Source of the DNA: Rhinopomastus cyanomelas
Taxonomy: Eukaryota > Chordata > Aves > Bucerotiformes > Rhinopomastidae
DNA length: 64,000 nucleotides
Assembly: GCA_013400115.1 (NCBI GenBank)
Contig: VXBP01004622.1
Coordinates: 310,001-374,000, forward strand
Reading direction: 5' to 3'
The notes below the pieces were generated by a model. That model saw nothing but the letters and a program-made list of their open reading frames with translations. It ran no database searches and was not told the origin of the DNA. Positions within the stretch are counted from its first letter, which is position 1. Each line of letters opens with the position of its first letter. This document shows, one piece after another, positions 1 through 12,700 of the stretch. Both the position numbers and the translations under genes were made by a program.

Positions 1-681
1 CTGGATACAGATCAGTGAAGAAGCTGTGTTATGAGTTCCTCATGTTCAGACCTTAAAAACTAAAACCAAGACAAATTCCGGATCTAAAATCATAGAAGCT
101 TCCACATCAACTCCATTTCTTGTAGTGCATCTCTCAGAACTCAGCTATAAAGTATTTACAGGGTTTTACTCATTTACACAATATGGCTTTAGTATCTCGT
201 AACACAAAGCATCACCAAAACTTCTCCGAGCAGGATTCTTCATCAAATATTCTTTTCCAATATCAGTTTTGGCATCTCATCGGTTGGGCTGACAAAGCAG
301 CAGAGGTGGTTGTGTTTCCCCGTTGTGCTTTTTGATGACCACAAGCACCAATTTTGGTCATTTCCATCAGGGCTTTAAACTCTAATTTAGAGTCAGAGCT
401 GCTTCTCTCTCAAAGCCCGTGATCCGTGGTTTCAGCGACATCGCGTTGGACCCGTGCATTTGCCACTAAAGTAAGGAAGAAAAGGCCTTTCTCTTGGAAC
501 TTTCATCTTAAGACAAGAAAGCAGGATGCGGTTTGTGGTTTTTCTGAAAGTGCAGCTCTTTGGTAATGAACAGTGAGCAAAGCAAGGGAGCGGGGCGGTT
601 TGCTGGCAACAACGTCCAGCCGATTCTATAGGGTGCAGTCAGACACTGGAGGGAAAGGTCAGGTCATGGTGGCTCGTTTCA
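1..681 (-). other. MYO1C: Probable MYO1C 3' UTR, incomplete at the window edge
   Basis: The sequence follows directly on the MYO1C stop codon on the minus strand. I saw no AATAAA or ATTAAA on the minus strand here, so the cleavage site probably lies beyond position 1. No repeat was recognised. Confidence 0.6.
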
Positions 682-708
682 TCATCGAGAATTCAGACGA
701 GGAGCAAC
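682..708 (-). CDS. MYO1C: MYO1C exon 32, terminal coding exon (residues 1056-1063)
   Basis: Only eight codons and the stop: VAPRLNSR then TGA at 684..682. The octapeptide is the same as the mammalian MYO1C C-terminus. Acceptor CTGCAG. It is separated from exon 31 by a 1.5 kb intron that carries a CR1 copy. Confidence 0.95.
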   Translation of the reverse strand, partial: VAPRLNSR

Positions 709-3700
709 CTGCAGGAGAAGGACAAGCTAGAATGGGTGTTGAAAACAAAGATGCCACAATGGCCCCTGAACACCTCGATGAGCGCCTCATGCCTGGCTTG
801 TAGAATTCAGCTGTTAGGCTGCACAGCTGGCTCTGCAGGGAGGAACAGAAGCTGCAGGAAAAAGCAGTGGACACTGGAGATTTGGTTAGTTACGGCCAAA
901 GCACTGGGACTCCTCTATCTGAAGTTTCTCCCTAGGCCAGCAGTACAGGAAGTTGCTTTGCCAAGGAGGGGAGGGGCTGGGGGGAAAAAACTGATGGGAT
1001 GTTTCTTCATACTCCAGAATAACTCTGGTTTGTTGTTAGGAAATAAAGCAGCCTGACCCTCCCTGGAGTTTGCGCACGTTCAGCCTGTTCCCAGGCACAG
1101 GCTACAGGCGTTCCCTAGCACCAGGAAATCCCACAGCACTGCTGCCTTTATGGCTTTTTACTGGCTGGGGCTGTTTGAGTGAAGAGCAGAGTGGAAGTGC
1201 TGCCACCTGGGCTGGATGCTCTGAATCATAGAATCACTACTGGCTGGAAGGGACCTCGAAAGACCATCCAGTCCAATCCCCCTGCAACAGCAGGATCACC
1301 TAGACCAAGCCGCACAGGAACACATCCAGGTGGGTCTTAAACATCTCCAGTGATGGAGACTCCACTACCCCCCTGGGCAGCCTGTTCCAGGGCTCTGTCA
1401 CCCTCACCGTGAAGAAGTTCCTTCTCAGGTTGATGTGGAACCTTCTATGTTCCAGCTTACAACCATTGCCCCTCGTCCTATCACTACATGGCACTAAGAA
1501 TAGCCCAGCTCCATCCTCCCGACACCCACCCCTCAAATATTTGTAGACATTAATGAAGTCACCCCTCAGTCTCCTCCAAGTTAAAAAGACCCAGCTCCCT
1601 CAGCCTCTCCTAATAACAGAGGTGATCGACCTCCTTCTTCATCTTTGTTGCCGTTCGCTGGACCCTCTCCAGCAGCTCCACATCCCTCTTGAACCGAAGA
1701 TCCCAGAACTGGACACAAGACTCCAGATATGGTCTCACCAGGGCAGAGTAGAGGGGGAGAAGAAGCTCCCTCGATCTGCTAACAACCCCCCTTCTGATCC
1801 ACCCCAGGATGCTGTGAATGTTCTGGATTTATTGCGTAACACCCTTTCATCCAGGTGCACGACTGTACCTGACTGGCAGGGAGGCTACACACAGTCTGAG
1901 AAGGGAACAGAGTGTTGTGGGAGTGGTTTGCTTCCTGTGTGTTTGAATGTCTAAAGCTTGGTTTGCAGCAGAGTCAGAGCTAGAGCATTAGAGCCTGAAC
2001 CTTGGGCAGGAAAGAGAAGAGCGACTGGCAGGACGGTGTCTGGGTGAGTTAGTCTGAGCTTGGCACAGGAGGCCGCAGGAAGAGAAGTGCAACACCCAGC
2101 CCCAAGTAGGGGAAAGGCTGGCAGGGCAGGGCATTCAGCAAGAAAACATCACACAGCGATTTTCATCTGTTGCACTCGTGGTTTAATGCCAAAACCTGAG
2201 TTGGAGCTGCTGCTTCTGAGCCGCCTCAGTCCGTACTCACCACTGTTAAACGGCCATTCTTGGTTTTGGCTATGAGCAGTTCTGATCCCGATACAAAGTC
2301 AATGACTCCTTCTTTGCCTTGCCCAACCGTAAACTTTATGCTGCAAAGAGAAAGGAACAGCTCTGAGTCCCTGTGAGCTCCCTCGCTTAGCTTCATACTT
2401 TTCCAGTGCCTCTACTTTGTGCTGATGCTCATGTGCAACAGATCTACTTGTTCAAGGAACAGCAGCCTCAGAGAAGGCACATTCTGGGTACATTGTGATG
2501 TCTGTCGGGCTGTCTCCCTACCCCGTGAATGCTGAACCAGATCTCTCTTCAGAACCAGCACAAAAGAAAACCCGGGTGGCTCCTGGCTTCACTCACCTGC
2601 CCTGGTTGATGTTGACGTTATTGACCTTGTCTGCCTGTATGGCTGTTTTCGTTAGCGTCTCGATCACGTGGTCACTCTGAAGTACAACATCTCCCTGGGG
2701 GAAAAGAAGAGACAGTGGATTATGATCGTGGCCTGGCAGCATCATCCCAAAACATCCAAGTCTCTCCAGCTGTTCCCACTGATTTATCTTCTACAGATTT
2801 AAGAGAATGTAAAACAGGGACAAAGCCCTCTCCATAGGTTAGTGTGCAAAAACACTTCTGCAAGGGGACCAGCCTTGGTGGAGATCTCTGGGGCCTCTGC
2901 TGTGGGTCACAGTGCACTGTGGCAGTTGATTTATCAGGAATCGCTAACAGGGCCAAGGGCCAGCACCAGTCCTGGTGGTCAATGACTCACTGGTGAGCCC
3001 TGTCCACCAGCACCACTCAATACAAGTGAAATGGTACTTGGAGCTGGCCCACAGGTACTGACTCTGTGTCCTCCCCCCAACCCCAGCTGGTTCCTCAGCT
3101 CTTTGTGCCTTTAAACCTCTTCTGCTAGTGGCTGGGGAGACGATGGAGGAGTCCCGCTACCTTCTGTTTGTTATCCTCAGAGTGCACGTGCAGCACAAAC
3201 AGGTTATCGCTCAGGCTGCTGACAGAGATCCCTGCAAGAGAAGAGAAAAGGGCCATCTGACACCAGGATTTGGGCAGGTGACTCACCACCGCTGCCAGGA
3301 ACACAGCGACTGTTCCCACACCGGGAAACAGCTGAATGCACACTCGCTCTCCAGCACATCAGTCCTTGGCAGAGCCAGGCTTTGAACTGAGCATTTCCCC
3401 TCTGCAGCCTGTGATGCCTTCTGACAGCACTCTAAGTGCTGTAAGCTCAGCCTCTGCCAGGAGCTGCTCTTGTTTGCTAAACGAACAGCAACTCTCTCCC
3501 TGGGGTCAGAGGCACTGTGCTGCGTCCCAGGTAGGGTCTGCTTCTTCAGAGATGCAGACCCAAGTATCTTGACACTAGACACAAACTGGACTGGCCCTTT
3601 AAATTGAGCCAGCCCAGCCCTAGCAGGGCTAGATTGTAACTGCCTGACAGGAGTCACACAACCACCCCCATCAGTGTTGCCCTTGGAAGCCTCTTCAGGT

Positions 3701-6700
3701 GGTGCCAAAGGCAAGTAGCTAGTTGTATCAGGGTAACAGTGAACAACAGGCTGTAAAGAGGAAGTGAAGCCAAGCTGGAGCTCTGGCTGGGAGAGGTTCT
3801 GAACAAAGCCAAGTAATGAAGAGTTCACCAGACCCTGCAGTGTTCTCTCTGACCAAGTTCCTCCCTGCAGAAGTACCAAGTATTCAGGAGGCTGAAAGCT
3901 GTAGCAGTGTCCCAGACAGCTGCTGGGTAAGAGTGGTGCAACTCCCTGGTGGCAGAGACAGGGCATTTGGGAAATCGCTTGTGAGGAGACTTGGGGGAGA
4001 TGAATTGAGCAATTTCTGTGACATTTGGTGGATTTTAATTTTAGAAGAACTCAGTTCTGAGATGCTGCAGACTTACGATGGCATCAGAGCCCCAATCCCG
4101 TCCAGGACGTGTCATTTCTGAAGTGCAGCCAGGGTGCAGACTGACAGCAGCCATGTGAGCCAGAGCCCGCTGAGCTTCCCCGTCTTACCTTTGAGGTTGG
4201 CGTAGTCGATCCGCTGTTTGATTTTGGATTCTTCAACTATGACGGCTGCGTTCTGGGTGAGAAGCATCTGGCGTGCTCTGGCTTTGTATCCTTTCCGGTC
4301 ATACTTGATCACGGGAACGGCATACTGAAACAAGTGTCAACAGGGCCAAAGAGGCAATTTAATTGGTGGCCACCTCCCCTCTTCCCTACCCTTGGCTTCT
4401 CCTTTCCTCTCCTGCCAAACCAGTGCAACCCCTTCCGCTCTGAACTGATGTAATTAAACATCCAAGTCTCTCCAGCTGTTCCCACTGATTTATCTTCTTC
4501 AGATTTAATGGAATGTAAAACTCTTGCTGCATTTTCCCCAGAAATCTCATCTTCTGATTAATAATCTCTGCTGAGTAACGCTAGAAGCTCAGGACACGCA
4601 TCTCACCTTAATTCCTTCATTTTCTAAAGCCTGGAAGACTTTAGTGTTGATCTCTTCGTTACCTGCATTAAAACCAAAGAGGTGGGGCGTCAGAAAGCGT
4701 TTTCTAGCAAGAATATAACAGAGTAAGCCCCTCTTCCTGTTGAGCTCTGCACCCCCTACTCACCCAGTCGGGTGTTGATGAAGAGTCTGGGAACACTCTG
4801 AGGATAATTGTCTTTTTTACCCTTAAAAATCTCGCTGGCAATTACTTTCTGTTCAAGCTGCAAGGACAGAGAGAAGTTCCCGGTTAGTATGAAATTCATC
4901 ACGATCAAGAGATACAGCTGTCTGAAAACAAAACGATCTTCCCTTCTGGTTTTTAGCAGCCACCTTCAAGCTTTGACCTGCTCAACCCTATTAGTCACAA
5001 AACGACCCACAAATTCCCACACAGCCCTTGCATTTTGCAACAGTTATCCAGTCTTGACAAAGCAAGTTCTGCTGGTTTTTTCCTTCACATCCTATTTCCT
5101 GCTTGAATTTATCTGGACGTGGCAGCTGGTCACCGCTGGTTTGATAATGGCTGCGTTCAAAACAGTCCCAGAACTCTCCCACTGCAGAGAAAGAACCAGA
5201 CCAGGCAATAAGGAAATGGAAAGGCCCTTACTGAGGGCCAGTGCATGTTCTGGGTGTTACTGCACTGTGTAAAGTACCTGATGTGAGTCACAGGTTAAAA
5301 TGTGGCTAAAAGACAGACACCCAGTGCTAGTGAACTAGTGGAGCCTGGTTTGCTGGGGAGAAGAAAGTGTTTCCATCTGCAGCTCAGTAATGGCTGCTGT
5401 TAACCCTACGGCTTTAAGCACAGGCTGAGCCTAATGCACCTGCAGCGTTTCACGGTGTCTGCTCAGTGCTCTGCAGGACTTCGCAAGGTCTGGCAGAGAC
5501 CAGGAGGTGGCAAAAAGCTGAACTCAACACCTCTTGCTGCTGTCTTCTAACAGCTCCAGCTCCTACTACGTCCCTTTGCTGAGCCTTTTTGTAACAGAAA
5601 ACACATTTCCCATTCCAGGACTGAGAGGCATCAAATCTCAGGATTGTTTTTATCATCTTTAGCTGGAACAGCAGCTGTAACTGTTCAGGTAACTTCTGTG
5701 TCTACAGAATTCATACTTTGCTTTAAAAGGTAAAACCAAAGCAACAGGGAAGAGTGATGTTTTATAGGGGCATGGAGAGAATCCTAGAATCGTCCTGGCC
5801 GGAAAGGACCTCCAGGATCAGTTCCAGCCCTCATCCCAACATCCCCCTAACCCCTAGACCATGGCCTCAAGTACTCTAGCTACTTGTTTTTTAAACAGCT
5901 CCAGGGATGAGGACTCCACCACCACCCTGGGCAGCCTGTTCCCTGCCCAACCACTCTCTCAGTAAAGAAAATACAACAGTGTTTAAGTAAGACATGGAAA
6001 GATCTCTGTAACGAGTTCATGCACAGTCCAGTCTCATCCTTTGCCCATGACCTAAACAGAATCATTTAGGATCTTTGTGTTCCTGTGGAACTGTTCACCA
6101 AGCACTGACAAACGTAACAAGTCAAGAGTTTCTGTGACTCCCTCTGTAGCAGCAACCTCATCCCTCCTCCCATCCAGCTCCTCCCCTCCTTCATTTCTTA
6201 CAATGGATAAAGCCCAGAGCCTCCCTCCTGTTCTTTGGAACATCTGTGAAATCACGTAAAGTCGTCTCGTACCTGCTGCTTCCACTCGGGGCTGATTCTC
6301 TTGCAGTAGGTCCAGACCATGTTCTGCATGCAGAGCTGGCGCAGGAGCTGGGACGCCTGAAGAAGAAATCACCTGGTAAGTGCACACAGCTCAAAACTTG
6401 CTGACAAACCAAGGGGAGCAGTGAAGACGGACCAGAAGCAGCTGCAGAAACCACTGAATGAAACCACAGCTTCATCACTGAGAGCTGCTTTTACAGCTGA
6501 ACTACAGGAAGGTCATTTTCCACCTTTCAAAGAGAGTTTAAGCTCCAGCTCCCTGGTGAGGGAGTCCCGGGGTGCTCCCTGCACCCTGCTGGGCCCCTCC
6601 CTTCTTCCAGCTGTACCCACAATCCAAACCAGGACCTCTGGATAGGGCAGCAGGGACTTTCCACAGTGTTTCCTTCTGCTCATGGTTTTCAGTCCTGCCC

Positions 6701-9700
6701 TAAGGCATTCCCACAGCCCTGGGGCAGCTGCACCCACCTCACAGAGCGACGGAGGAGGAGTCGGCCACGACTTGTCCAAAACACTTCGGGGTAAATTCCG
6801 CTTGAGCTTCATCAGGAAGGAGAAACGGATGTGATCGAGGAAATACTCGTTCTCTGGGCAGCGAGGGTGGTTCCGGTAAATAAAACCTTTGATGAACCTG
6901 AGGAAGAACATGAATGGCGTTAGAGAAGCAATCACAACTGGTCAGAGTTGCTGCACAGAAGACTCCTCTAAGCTTCTCAGATCTATTTAATAGTTACAAT
7001 GTCTTTTTAAAATGAATTGATGCCATAGTGGTTGGAAGGTTTGTTCTTAGCTCGCTGTTAAGAATTAAGCTCCCGCCGGACGGGTTATTTGTTACCTTCT
7101 GATAGTCTCTACCGCCCACTTCCTCTTGGCAGCTTTTCGGCGCCCCAGGGTTCCCCGCCACCAGGACTGGATGGCTATTGCTGAAAGTGACAAAGGGTTT
7201 GCACTTGGTGAGTTCCTACCAACCACTAGCGATGCAACAGAACTGGCGACTAGGAGGGCTTGAGGAAACCTGCTCTGGAAATGAACGAACGGCCTTCGCG
7301 GCCCTGTGGGGAAGACTCTGATTCGAGTTGTTAACGTTATGCTAACGACAGGTAAATGTCACTGGAAAGCACCTTCTGAGGGAAACTGCTGGGTGAACAG
7401 CAGTTAGATCTGCTGCTCTTGCTCAGAGGTCCTGCAGACTGAAGGAGGAAGGACTGGGTCCTATACTAGCATCTTCCATTCTACTTCCAGCAAGGCTTCA
7501 GGAATGGGTGGCCAGTTCTGGGCCCCTCAGTTCCAGAAGGACACTGAGCTGCTGGAAGGAGTCCAGCACAGAGCCACAGAGATGATGAAGGGAGTGGAGC
7601 ATCTCCCTGATGAGGAAAGGCTGAGTGAGCTGGGTCTCTTGAGCTTGGAGAAAAGGAGACTGAGGGGTGACCCCATGAATGTTGATAAATATGTGAAGGG
7701 TGGGAGTCAGGAGGATGGAGCCAGGCTCTGCTCAGTCACATCCAATGATGTGGCAATGGGTGTGAGCTGGAACACAGGAGGCTCCACATCAATATGAGAA
7801 GGAACTTCTTCCCAGTGAGCACTGGAAAGGGGCTGCCCAGGGGGGTTGTGGAGTCTCCTTCTCTGGAGACATTTCAAACCTGCCTGGCCATGTTCCTGTG
7901 CAACTTGGTCTAGGTGGTCCTGCTGTGGCAGGGGGATTGGACTGGATGATCTTTCGAGGTCCCTTCCAACCCCTAATGTTCTGCGATTCTGTGAACGTTG
8001 CTCCCTGCACACCAAACTCATTTCATCTCTGACACCATCGGCTGCCTCAAACCCCAGGCAGCAGGTTGCTGCCTCATACCTGAGCGCTTCATGAGCCGGA
8101 ATTTCTTTCGATGGTAGAAGCCTCTCCAAGTGGCCTGCATTTTCGTTGCTGAAATGGCAAGAACAGTATCAATTGGAAATGTGACCAAATAGATTTTGTT
8201 AAAAAAAAGACAACTTCCTGAACAGAAGTCCCTCCCCAGACAAAGAGCAAAGAAACCTGACCAGGAACAGGCAGCTGAGCGTCCGTGAAACGGCTGCGGA
8301 GTGTGTGTGACTCACCCAGACTCTGCTTCCTCACTTCCAGAGCATCTTCCGTTGCAAACAAGGTCTTGGCAAAGCGGATAAAAATCTTTGTTCTAGAAAT
8401 AGAAATGCAGAGTGATGGTTATCGTTGGTGGAGAAGTTGTCTTCCTGCCCTTAGCATCCCCCTTGGGCTCTGTAATCTGTGCCTCACCCCTTAGGCAGAG
8501 ATGCTGATGAGTCATCATCTCAAACAACAGAAAGGGAACAACTCACCGGCCCATTTTGTACTCTTCCTGCTTGTAGCCCAGATGCTTCACCAGCACAGCC
8601 ACCCCATCGTAGGGCCGGCCGTCCCACGTCGGCCACGTCTCTGGACAGAGTGATTTGTACCTGCAGCGAGAGCAGAAGCAGCCTTAGGAAGACGAGACCC
8701 GTGTGCTCAGGGCAGTGGGATGGGCCGTGCTTCGGGCTCCCTGCAGACAAGGCAGTGATGCGTAAGGGCTGCCTGTCTGCGGTTCAGAACAGCGGCCCAG
8801 CCCACTGCCCGTGGCACCAAGACCAGGGGCAGGAAGCAGCCGCGAGAGAGAAGTCCGAGGTTCTCCTACCGCTGCAGGAAAACTTCGTATTTTCTGCGGT
8901 AGGCAAACCCAGCTCTGCGCACGCGGAGGTTCTCCATCAGCCCCAGGTATTTCACTTGATGTCGGATTATAACTTCATCAAATCGATCTTCAGGGAGCGT
9001 GAAAAACAGAAACCCATGATCAGCGTGTAACTGTCCCTTCATCTGGAGAAGGGTCCTTGGTTATATCCTGCAGCTACCTCTAACTCAGCCTTGTGGTGCC
9101 AGTCCCACACAACCTGCTGCTTCCTGTCTTCCCCCCCACCCCAGCTTTAATATAACTTTCTATTTAGTTCTCAAAAGTTCTCCTTTAGGATGCTCTATGC
9201 ATAAAGGAGGAAAAATGAGGGACAAGAAAGGTCATTAAGAGGAAATGATGTAGGACAGGAATTTTCAAGCTCTACCCTACTCCACTCAAGACCAGTGCTC
9301 CCACTGCAATCCCTGGCTGCTGCTATTGCCACCAGCTCCCTACAAGCAGCTCCAGCACAAACCCAAACTGAACAGATCACGCAGGACTTGCACCAGGGTC
9401 TTACCAGCCTGTTTAGCATCGTTGGGTTTAATGCAGCGAATGTAGGAGGGTTCTTTGGACATCAGGATTTCCATGAGTTTGGAGAGGCTGTCCTTGAACT
9501 GTGTAGCTGCCTACGAGCAAAGAAGCAGCGCACAAAGAGATGACTGAGAGCTGGTCCTTGTGACTGCAGGACAAACCTGCCTCCCGGCTTCACGTGGAAG
9601 AGGCTTGTGTTCAGGTTAGACAGGAGCTGCTTTTGAAGAGAGGAAACATTCCCACCCAGCAACCCTGTTCTTACCGTTTTAGGCCTCTTTTTGTCTGTCA

Positions 9701-12700
9701 GCTCTGTCCTGTCGAAGCACTGATTTATGATGGGATTCTCCGAGTTGCACATGGTCTGCAGAGAGAGATGTTTCGAGAGATCAAGCACAGACTGTCCTTC
9801 AGAGACTGTTCAAAGGAACGTGGGACAAATCTGTTTGGGTTTGATTTTCGTTTTCTTTGTGTTTTCAACAACCAAATGAACTTTGGGCACCTCGATCTGT
9901 CTTTTCACAGATGTGGACACACAGTCTCCAGCTGGAGTCTGGAAGAATCCTTCCCCTTCAGGGGCCACCCCATTTCAAAAAGTGACTCCTCACTCTGCTG
10001 AGGATTGGAAATCATAGAATCATTACAGATTGGAAGGGACCTCGAAAGAGCATCTAGTCCACTCCCCCTGACACAGCAGGATCACCTAGAGCAAGTCACT
10101 CAGGAACACATCCAGGCGGGTCTTGAACATCTCCAGTGAAGGAGACTCAACAACCCCCAGGGCAGCCTGTTCCAGTGCTCCGTCACCCTCACTGGGAAGA
10201 AGCTCCTTCTTAGGTTGATGTGGAACCTCTCACGTTCCAGTTTACAACCCCTCGTCCTATCACTACATGACACCGAGAACAGCCCAGCTCCATCCTCCTG
10301 ACATCCACCCCTCAAATATTTGTAGACATTAATGAGGTCACCCCTCAGTCTCCTCTTGTCCAAGCTAAAGAGACCCAGCTCCCTCAGCCTGTCCTCATAA
10401 GGGAGGTGCTCCACCTCCTTTATCATCTTCGTTGCCCTACGCTGGTCCTCTATCCGCACTCACCTCCTTCAGGTTCCGAAAGAGAAGGTCGTTGTTTTTA
10501 TCTAGAAAACCTGGAAGAAAAAAGAAACCACTCAGACTGCCACTCTGCTCCCCAGGAGCTTCAGAACAAGGCAGGCATTTGAGAGTGGGAATTCATCTGG
10601 TTCACCCCATGGGGTGTGGATGTGTTCTGTGCCCAGATTTTCATGCCACCCGTAGTGAGGCTGTTTTAGTGAAAAAGACAGAGGCAGGAGGAAAGAGGGA
10701 GAGCCAGCAGAGACGACGCACAGACTCTCACCTGCAACGCTGTAGGTGACTTCTCCGGCGTAGTGCAACAGCCGAAACTCCTCCCGCCCCAGTGACTTGC
10801 GAGTCTTTTGGTCAGCGAGTTTGTGTCTGGAAAAACAGCAGAAGCTTCGTGAGAAACAAACATTTGTTTTGCAGGGGAAACCCCTTTGGCTGCACAGAGA
10901 CGTTACCACAGTTAGAGGACATCTGCGAAGCCCATGGGCACCAAGGTGGGTTACTGCAGTCCAAACCAACCTGCCTAAGTCACTCTAGTGCACACACAGC
11001 AACCTCTGCCTTTACTGGAGACATCCTGCTCTGTGCCCTGGTTATCCCTGGGCCTGACTTGAGAAGAAACTTCTTCCCAGTGAGGGTGACAGAGCACTGG
11101 AAGGGGCAGCCCATGGGGGTTGTGGAGTCTCCTTCTCTGGAGACGTTTAAAACCTGTTGGACATGTTCCTGTGTGACTCGACCTAAGGGATCCTGCTCTG
11201 GCAGGGGAACTGGACTGGATGATCTTTTGAGATCCCTTCCAATCCCCAATGTTCTGTGATTCTGAGAGTCATCTCTCCACAGGACTCCGCCTCCTACTCC
11301 AAACCAGAGAGTTTGTCACACCTGGAAGTTTTGGGGCAGATCTTGGAAGAGCTAAGAAGCTGCAGGCCTGTGATTTCCATGGACATGCTGGCAGCAGGCT
11401 GCCAGAACTTACTCTTCTTTATTCTGCCCTATCTTCAGTCAGTCTCTCTGCAGAAGGATACACCACCATCTCCTGCGTGGCTCCCAGCACACACAGGATG
11501 CTGCTGCCACACACGGCAAGTTACGGATCCAGGAGTATCTAGGTGCTACCACACACTTGGGTCCTACCGGTGTGACTGTCCTCTGCTATGTGAACACTCA
11601 CGTGACAAAATGAGGGTGGTTCTTCACAGTGTCCTCCAGTTTCTCCAAGAAGGTTGTATCGGTGGCATCTCCAGGCCGCAGACACTCCTCATCCTACAAA
11701 CACACACGTTCTAGGATTGATTTCTTGTGGTGCTTGTCAGCGCACGGGGGCAGCTCTTCATTCTGTCTCACTGAACTGCCACCCTGGTTTGGCTTTCTGA
11801 TGGGTAGGGCAGCTCTCAGTGCAAGAAAGGAACTGCTGAGCTGAAAAGGAAAACACCTTCCTCCTTCCAGCTCAGAGTGGAAGCTTCTTTCCCAAGAGCA
11901 AACAGAGGGAACACAGTGTCCTTTAACAGTGTCACTGTCCAGTGTGATGTAGCTCTTCCCACCTGCCCAAATAATCCTAATCCAGCCTTTCAACTCTTTT
12001 CTTCCCCATGTTCTTCCCTTTGTTTTCCACTACTGTGCCCCCAGTGTTTAATGTAAAAGGTGCTCTCAACTCACCAGAATAGAAATGATGCCTTTGAATT
12101 TCTCTTCCACCAAATCACAAATGATTTTGTTATTGAAATACTGAACTGGTTCCCACTGCAACGACAAGACATCACACCTGGGTGAAAACAATCCTAGACT
12201 GGGAAGAACCCCTCAGCACTTCAGACAGCACCAAAACAATCTTGGTCTAATTTGAAACCACCCCTTTTATTTCCTTAACACTCCCTTTAAAAAGCATTTG
12301 CTTCTATCAGAGCAGAAGGCTGCAATGAAATGATTTCTTGTGGCTCTATCACAGAGTTGCATTTCCTTCACAGACCATTATCTGCAGCTCCTTTGCTCAT
12401 CATTTGCCCCCTGGCCTGGCTAAAAAGGAGAGAGGGGAAGTGATGATGTGGCTCTTACCGCTATGCCTTCGGCCTCGTACTCCTCTTGCTCTGACTTTAA
12501 TGTGAGCTCGATGAAGAGCTGCTGCAATTTTTCATTACAATAATTAATACAAAACTGCTCAAAGCTGCAAACGAAAATCAGAAGAAGAATCACTATCACT
12601 GTACCACAGGCAGGAGAAGCTGTCATCAGTGGGCAGCGCCACGAACCTCTCTCTGGGTAAATCCAGAGCTTCTCTGACATGTTTCTGTACTAGTAAGTGA

